A stretch of 64,000 bases of DNA from Posidonia oceanica (Eukaryota; Streptophyta; Magnoliopsida; Alismatales; Posidoniaceae). This document shows positions 57,901 through 64,000 of this stretch, one piece after another; position 1 is the stretch's first letter, and each line of letters starts with the position of its first letter. The notes under the pieces were generated by a model. That model was not told where the DNA came from. It saw nothing but the letters and a program-made list of their open reading frames with translations, and made no database searches. The DNA is taken from positions 32,049,001-32,113,000 of the forward strand of contig JAZBRS010000023.1 of NCBI GenBank assembly GCA_037176725.1, written 5' to 3'. Both the position numbers and the translations under genes were made by a program.

Positions 57901-59106
57901 GCAGTTGCCAGTGTGGCACTTGAAGCTGAAGGCTGTGGTGACTTCGACGCTCGTCCGAGTCACTCCTCTCATGAGCGCCTTCTTTCTTCGCCTTCTTTCT
58001 GCATTTTTCTTTTGTGCTCAGCATGCATATCATGTTGTCATTTCTTTTGCTCACATGACCTCTATTCTTTTGGATATGCATGTCTTCGCCCTCTTGGGGT
58101 AGCAATCCCTGGTGAGGCGTTGAGAGTTCGGCTGATCGGCGTACACCCCCAGCCTCTGCAATGTGTATACAGCCTCTGGCTATGCCCTGCTCTGCCTTGG
58201 TCCTATCCATGATCAGTGGACTCTCTGGTTAAGGTGGACATCGCTTTAGGAGTTTTTAAGCTCAGCGAGTCGCTCTGTTCTGCTCTAGTCTCACTTTGTA
58301 GCCACATACAAGAGATGGCGCTGCTTGGGTGAGACCTACCTGAGACTATCACTGCTTGACATCCTCCAGGCGCTGCTTGTTTGTCCAAAGCTGGATTTCT
58401 GATTATGCAAATGTTTGTGGGTTTTGTATATTTTAGCAGGGGAAAGGACAAACATGTTTTTGGGTTTTGCATTGGTTTTGTATTTTTTTGATTTTTGCTT
58501 AGGAAAACATAAAAGGGAAAACTAGCAGAAAGGCGAAGAAAATATTTTTGCTATTTTTTGTTTTCATGATGTTTTTGGCTTTATGCTTTACAGAATGCAA
58601 GAAATGATATGTACATGCAATAAAGGACAATGCATGATGGCAGATATGTGCAGGATGCATGGATATGCATGCAGAGCGATTGATATGTGCGGGGTGATAA
58701 GTTGACAGACTTATCACCGAATAGTTAGGGATATCAGCCCGTATGGTAAGTTAACGGACCTACCGCCGAGCAGTTAGGGCTGCTAGCCCAACGATGATAG
58801 GTTGACGGACCCATCGCTGGATAGTTAGGGATATCAGCCCATATGGTAAGTTGACGGACTTACTGCCGAGCAGTTAGGGCTGCCAGCCCAGTGATGAAAG
58901 GTTGACGGACCCATTGCCGGATAGTTAGGGGTATCAGCCCGATGTTGAATGCATGTAGAAAGAAGAAATGCAGGTTTTTAAGGTTTTTGCTGTTTTTATG
59001 CTTTTTATGATTGTTGACATGGCAAGAAAACACAAAGAAAACAAAACAAAACAAAACAAAAAGAAAGACAGTGCAGGAAACAAAAGGGAGGTAAAAAAGA
59101 CTTACC
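54982..59106 (-). other. M2 internal region downstream of gag
   Basis: PPT at 54982-54997, low-complexity ATGC words at 55120-55440, the uninterrupted T target site near 56317-56334, hairpin units at 56513-57260 (including GATACCAGGGG 56776-56786 with CCCCTGGTATC 56804-56814) and 50-bp units at 58690-58950. No gene. Confidence 0.7.
58696..58940 (-). repeat. 50-bp hairpin units with paired arm changes (M2)
   Basis: Five units, period 49-51 bp. Hairpin A arms: GATAAGT/ACTTATC (58696), GGTAAGT/ACCTACC (58745), GATAGGT/ACCCATC (58796), GGTAAGT/ACTTACT (58845). A nearby unit at 57002-57021 is GATAAGT/ACTTATC. The imperfect A-C pairs at 58745 and 58796 become G-U when read in minus-strand (sense) RNA. 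Confidence 0.88.
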
Positions 59107-61542
59107 TATTAGCAACCTTGGGAGGGAGGTGCTGGGTCTGCCCCTACGCTGCTGATGCTGTCGGTGAGATCTGCTGTCGGTAGTGCGGGGAGCACTGGAG
59201 CCGCTGATGCTGCAGAAGAAGCTTACCTAGATGGTGTTGCGACTGGGCTTGCTGTCGATTCTGCCGTTGCGCTTCCGAGCATCCCCTGGACGAACAGGGA
59301 GGGATAGAAAGGGGGGATTGCACCGATGGGATTGGAAGGACCCACCAGGGCACTGAATTCAAAGAAGATTGGGGTAAGCCCCCGAGGTTCCGACATCCTC
59401 GGAGCCCGCAGGCTCAGAAGAGGAAGGGCCAGCTATGCTAGGGTGTGCGAGTGTAGGTGTAGGTGTGTAGGCAGCCTCCTGCGGACTGACAACGAGGGTC
59501 CCGTCATCAATCAGGTCCTGAACGACATCCCGGAGAGTGAGGCAATTATCCGTCGAATGCCCCAGGGCTCGATGGTAATCGCAATGCTTGCTCGCGTCGT
59601 ACCACCTCAAGAGAGGACTTGGTGGAGGGCGAGTTTCCGGAAGCCTCAGAAGCGACACAACCTGGGGAAAGACGACGCATAGCGGCTCACCAAGTGGGGT
59701 GAAGTCGCTTTTAGCGTGGCGAACTCGTCTTTGCCTAGGCTGCCGTCCTTGCCGAGCTAGTGCGATGTGATGCACTGGCTCAACGATGACAGTGTGTGTA
59801 GTGGGTGCATAAATAGGTGCAGGCACTAGCGGAAAAGGATCTGGCAGACTTTCTGCAAAGGCAGGCACCTCAGGAGGACCAGCGTAGGCGATGGCGGGCT
59901 GCTCGGAGCAGTCGGAGGTGGAGTAGTTGCTGCTACGGTGATTGCTGGTGCTGTCGGCCTGCCTAGCCAGTGCAGAATGTGCGGGGAAATGCCCGCTCTG
60001 TAGTGAGCTTTCCACGCGGGCGCCAGCCCTAATTAGCGATGCAAAACTAGTGATGTGCTGGATGCAAAGCAGAGTCCCAGTCGCTGGTAGCACCCCTTTG
60101 ACGATCATCTTGATAGAGTCCTCCTCGGAGGGTCTATCTCTGACCTGGGCGGCTGTGGAGTGCCAGCAACCGACATACTCCCCGAATGGCTCTTGGGGCA
60201 TCTACCGGATGAGGACGAGATCCTCCCTCTTGGGGATCAAGTCGAGGTTGAAAGCATATTGCTCAAGGAAAGCCTGAGAAAGACCAGTCCAAGTTTGAAC
60301 TGCAGCCGTGTCAAGGGACGTGAACCACCTGAGCGCGGGTCCAGTTAAACTTTTCTAGAACAGGCGGATAAGGAGCCTTTCATCAGCCCGAAGCTGATAA
60401 AGATCCCCGTAATATGCCTTCAAATGCGAGATGGGACAGCCTCTACCATCATATTTATCGAAGTCTGAGATACAGAACTTCGAAGGGAGTGCGGCCTCGG
60501 GAAAGAGACAGAGGTCGCGAAACTGGTAAGGCTGGCGGTCCAAGCCTTGCACTTGACGAAGTGCTCTCTCTAGATCACCCAACCTGGCAAGGAAGGCGTC
60601 TGAGGCTGTCACTGGCAATGATTGAGCGGCAGAGGCAGGGACCACGTATGCTGTGTGCTTCGCGCGAGAGTGCTCCTCCGGATCCACCGTCACGCCACCT
60701 GGTGTTGTAGCGTGAGGGCCAGCATACCCGTGCAAGGGTGCAAGGTGTGGTGCTATGTATGCAGGGGTCTGAATCTAATGCAAGGAAGATGGATAGATAA
60801 TATGCTGTGCAGTGTAAGGTGTAGTGCAGGGGAGCAGCAGCTGTTGCACTGGCACGGTGCCGGGCAACCGGCATGAGGGGTGCTGTGCTCCTGCCAATCC
60901 AGAAGACTGGCCACCAGAGGAAGGAGTTGCATGCAGTGCAAGGTGTTGTGCAGGTGTAGGAGGCTGAAAATGCGCCCCCATCGCCGGAGCTGTGAGGAGT
61001 CGAGGCGATGGAAAGGGTAGAGGTGCAGTGTAGCGAGCCTGCAGGGCTACAGAGAGCGGCACCGGAACCTCAGGAGTTGGGCGGGAAGAGCAGGCCACAG
61101 TCGGGTCGAGTGCGAGAGCCATGCTTCGCAGCCTATCGGCCTTAGCCAATAAACGCTGCGCTTGCAAGGCAGAGAACGCATCGACCGACGGGCCAGGGTG
61201 CAAGGAGGTGTTCGCCAAAGGAGGCACGGAAACTAAGGAAGCAACAGGAGTGGATCCTACGCAAAGGGTAGCCGCAGAATGCTGGTTCCCCGAGACGGGG
61301 AGGCCCTGGGATGGAACAAAAGGCGACGCTCCTGGAGCCAGAGTACCGGTCACTGTGGCAGATGCGGTGACAAGCTCCAGGTCGGCTGGGGTCGACCCTT
61401 GATCTAGGTAAAGGGGATGGGAGGTCTCCTGCACCAGAAATGGAGAGGAGACAAGGGATGCCAAAGCAAGGGAAGGAGAGACCGAAATCGGTACCTCTCC
61501 TGACGCTAATGAGGAAGGAGGCTCGCCGGTAAGCTGGGCCAT
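59106..61542 (-). pseudogene. gag: M2 gag (Tat-like)
   Basis: One frame from MAQLTGEPPSS (61542) to TGA 59359-59361, broken only by three TAGs: after 'YPSSLH' (60775, CAG in M1), in 'IRLF*KSLTG', and before 'MPQEPFGEY'. Order: a long Pro/Ser-rich N-terminus, 'GDLERALRQVQ', 'KFCISDFDKYDGRGCP', 'SLTGPALRWF', 'AFLEQYAFNLDLIPKRE', 'RAGARVESSLQSGHFP', 'SDFTPLGEPLCVVFP', the knuckle-like 'CDYHRALGHSTDNC' and 'LRDVVQDLIDDGTLVV'. A short tail (to 59106) carries the proline-rich exon and GTAAGT donor. About 730 residues, the best-preserved Tat gag in the window. Capsid and RNA-binding role by family. Confidence 0.8.
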
Positions 61543-62636
61543 AGCGGACGGTGAACGAGAGCAAACAGGTCTGCGGCTGAAGGCAGGGACACAAGACCTA
61601 AGGAGAGCTACTGCCGGAGGCGATAGATAGCTCAGAGAGAGGGACGCTCAGAAACCAAGCTGAGGGGATCTGCACCTACCTGCAAAGCAAATAAACGCAT
61701 TAGAGGTTGGAAGCAAAAAGGGTTATTAGGGGTGGCATGATGCAAATGTATGCCCTAATATGCGCTCTCTTACCATGCATGTCCCGAGTAGATGACCTAC
61801 CAGGACGCACTCATGGGTAATGGGATTGAGCAGACTCCAGGTCAGAAAAAAGGCTCCCGTCTCGACCCTGCCAAAGCTCAGGTATAACGGGTGGTGCATT
61901 GGTGGCCTCGACCCTGCTAGAAGCATAGGTGGAACCCTCCAATAACACCGACGCGACCCCTGGACAAGGGGGGACAGACCGATCTACTCACACCACGCCA
62001 AAGCATTGGGAGCAAGAGACCGGGACTATCCTTCTCAGACTGTGGGTTGACTCAGGTGAGAAGAATGCATGCTTTCTAAATGCTGATGCAAATGCTTTAA
62101 AGCATTTTACTTGCGTTTTATTAACCGAAGGGGAAAATTGCAAGTTTTGGCTCTAGTTGTGCCTAGATGTTATTGCTTTGCTTTATTGTGACTTTTAGAT
62201 TAAGCAAAGGGAGAAGCAAGCAAGTTTCTACTATCCTAGGCATGGCATATGCGAAGGGGAGAGAAACAAGAAGTCATGGCATGCAGGCAATTCACACAGC
62301 AAGGCAAAAAGCATGGGCATGGCATGTGCAAGTGTATGTGGTCATGATAGTGAAAAGAAAACACTTATCATGTCAAAAGCAGGCATGCATGGCATGTGCG
62401 TATGTAGTGGCATAGCAAATGTGCAAAGCAAAACATTCATCACCCAAAAAGCATGGATGGTGCCAAGCAATTATTTAGACATGTAATGCAAGCAAATGAA
62501 GCAACGCAGGCAATCATGGCATAATGCAGATAAATAAACAAGCATGCAGGTAAGCAAGTAAAGCAGGCGAAAGCAAATGGCAAGCAAAACACAGAAGCGA
62601 GCGGCGAGAAAGCCAAACGAAAGCCGGAGTCTGTTA
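61543..62636 (-). other. M2 5' leader
   Basis: Non-coding leader between gag and primer site, collinear with M1 49946-51051. No gene. Confidence 0.6.
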
Positions 62637-62654
62637 TCCCCAGTGGAGTCGTCA
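62637..62654 (-). other. M2 primer-binding site (tRNA-Arg)
   Basis: Minus-strand TGACGACTCCACTGGGGA, one base from the 5' LTR. One mismatch to the recalled tRNA-Arg(ACG) complement, at a different base from the M1 site. Confidence 0.8.
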
Positions 62655-62655
62655 C

Positions 62656-64000
62656 TGTAGTAATCCTGAATTCTAATCGTCCATGCACATTACCAAAGCT
62701 TGTGTGCACCGATCAAAATAGGCTCACTATATGCGGCTGGATCCGAGGGAAGAACTCAACTCAAAAATGTTGGCAAAAGAAAAGAAAAGAAATGATAAGA
62801 CAATTCGGAGTCGCCACCGGGTCTATTGAATTGGAAGACAAGGAAAACCAGGGATTAAGCATGCAAAGGCATGCAAAACCAGATGCATGGAGGGGCAAAG
62901 AGATGCAAGGATAAGCTAAGCTATGCTATGCTACTATGCTATGCTATGACTCATGCCTAGGATAAAGGAAAGGTCTATGTGAGCCAAGAGAAAGGGCAAG
63001 GACTCCTGTTACGCACGGGGAAGGTGTTAGGCACCCCGATACGTCCGAGAGTCGGTCTTTCTTAGGCAATCTCGCGCTTATGCAAGGAATTGCTAGACTA
63101 ATGCCTAAATGCCTTAAATGCTTACCTATTATGCAAGGGAAATAAATGTGCCATCTAAGTGCTCAGCCACACTGCTAGTGTTCCGAACTGGGCGGACCCT
63201 GGTTCGTGAGAACTCCTAAGCAGTAAGCATCATGACCTTATACGCAGATGCAAGCGATAAAACAAAACGACGGGAAAACCAAGCAATGCAAGCGACATGC
63301 AAGCAATAAGCTAAAATAGGTGCAGAAAACGATGCGAAAATACAGAAAAATAAGGCAAGGTGCGGAAAACGATGCCGAAAGCGGAAAGCGATGCAAAGGG
63401 GTGCGGGAAAACCATGCAGAAGAGCGGGAAAACAATGCAAAAATGCAGAAAATGGGGCAAAGTGCGGAAAAAGAGGCAAAGCGGGGTGCGAAATCAAAAC
63501 AAAGGGGTGGGCAACATGCATTGGGGTTGCAGCAAGCCAAAGAAGCGATAAAACGCAAGAAACGGTGAACGAAACTAAATCTGCGCTTTAAAACGGCTGT
63601 CAGCCATCTGCAAGCGTTGGACGCTGGAAACACCAGCATCCAACGTTGGATGCTGGAAGAGCCTGCGTCCAACACCTACTGCAGACAGACAGCATGCATT
63701 CTTTTGAAAATCAATGCATTCTAACTATATGGATGCAATACAGATGCATATGTATAGCTAAATGGGTGTTAGACATACAGATATATCCTAACAGAAAGAT
63801 AGAAGAGGAATCAGAACAAGGGAGCATGCCAGAATTAAAGATCCAAGCATGCAGGTTGTTGGACGCCTGTAGGCTGGGCATCCAGCGTTAGACGCCAGAG
63901 AGGCTGGCGTCCAACACAGGACAAAAGGCAGAGGGGAGAAGGGAGCATGCAAGTGATAGGTGAGAGTTGGGATCATGCATTTGGATCACTGGGATTGAGC
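62656..64000 (-). repeat. M2 5' LTR (partial)
   Basis: First 1345 bp of the LTR, nearly identical to 51573-52920, with modules at 63616-63673 and 63858-63915. Continues beyond the window. Confidence 0.88.

Larger units (their letters stand above)
51573..64000 (-). mobile_element. M2, second gag-only Tat-like element (runs off window)
   Basis: 3' LTR 51573-54981, PPT 54982-54997, internal to 62655 with gag 61542-59359, primer site 62637-62654, 5' LTR from 62656 and open at the window end. Its two LTRs are closely similar; most differences seen lie in the first 180 bp. Collinear with M1 except for the T insertion. No pol. Confidence 0.82.

Noticed and set aside
47498..61542. Genome-wide recoding of UAG to glutamine
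   Set aside because: Plant nuclear genomes use the standard code; decay by C-to-T change or rare readthrough explains the TAGs more simply.

Overview
Plant nuclear DNA, most likely from a large angiosperm genome; the species cannot be told from the sequence. The window is essentially all LTR-retrotransposon sequence. It holds one Ty3/gypsy chromovirus, several Tat/Ogre-like elements that mostly lack pol, and fragments carrying plant-mobile-type genes. I see no intact host gene, rRNA, tRNA or CRISPR array. LAYOUT. (1) 1-16266: plus-strand remains of Tat-like elements. In order: a broken DUF7745-like gene (696-1899), a palindromic tandem array (2440-4195), a polypurine tract, a 3.3-kb LTR (4662-7928) fused directly to a truncated gag (to 9028), two more tandem arrays (9546-10805 and 12846-13905), and a gag/protease/G-patch fragment (15303-16271). 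(2) 16267-51572: M1, a minus-strand gag-only element. Its 3' LTR is split by the chromovirus (17762-26724, minus strand, target duplication AGAGC). Its internal region is split by element T (30059-44849, plus strand, target duplication CTAGA/CTAGG). Its 5' LTR is cut after about 500 bp. (3) 51573-64000+: M2, a second copy of the M family, minus strand, apparently inserted inside the 5' LTR of M1; its own 5' LTR runs off the window. Relative ages: the protease-bearing fragment is oldest, then M1, then the chromovirus, T and M2, each inserted into M1. HOW IT WORKS TOGETHER. Only the chromovirus has reverse transcriptase and integrase, and its frame is broken by stops and frameshifts. M1, M2, the plus-strand copies and T keep LTRs, primer sites, polypurine tracts and gag remnants but no pol, so they would have depended on proteins made elsewhere. 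MOST UNUSUAL SIGNAL. Nearly every repeat family here, with unrelated sequences, is built from short inverted repeats (hairpins). In several families both arms have changed together so that pairing is kept, for example GATAAGT/ACTTATC to GATAGGT/ACCTATC, CCCGG/CCGGG to CCCAG/CTGGG, and GTTGGACGC/GCGTCCAAC to GTTATACGC/GCGTATAAT. The last family is scattered as about 37 modules through the LTRs and internal regions of two element families. T also carries, in antisense, a multi-exon plant-mobile-domain gene that keeps its introns.
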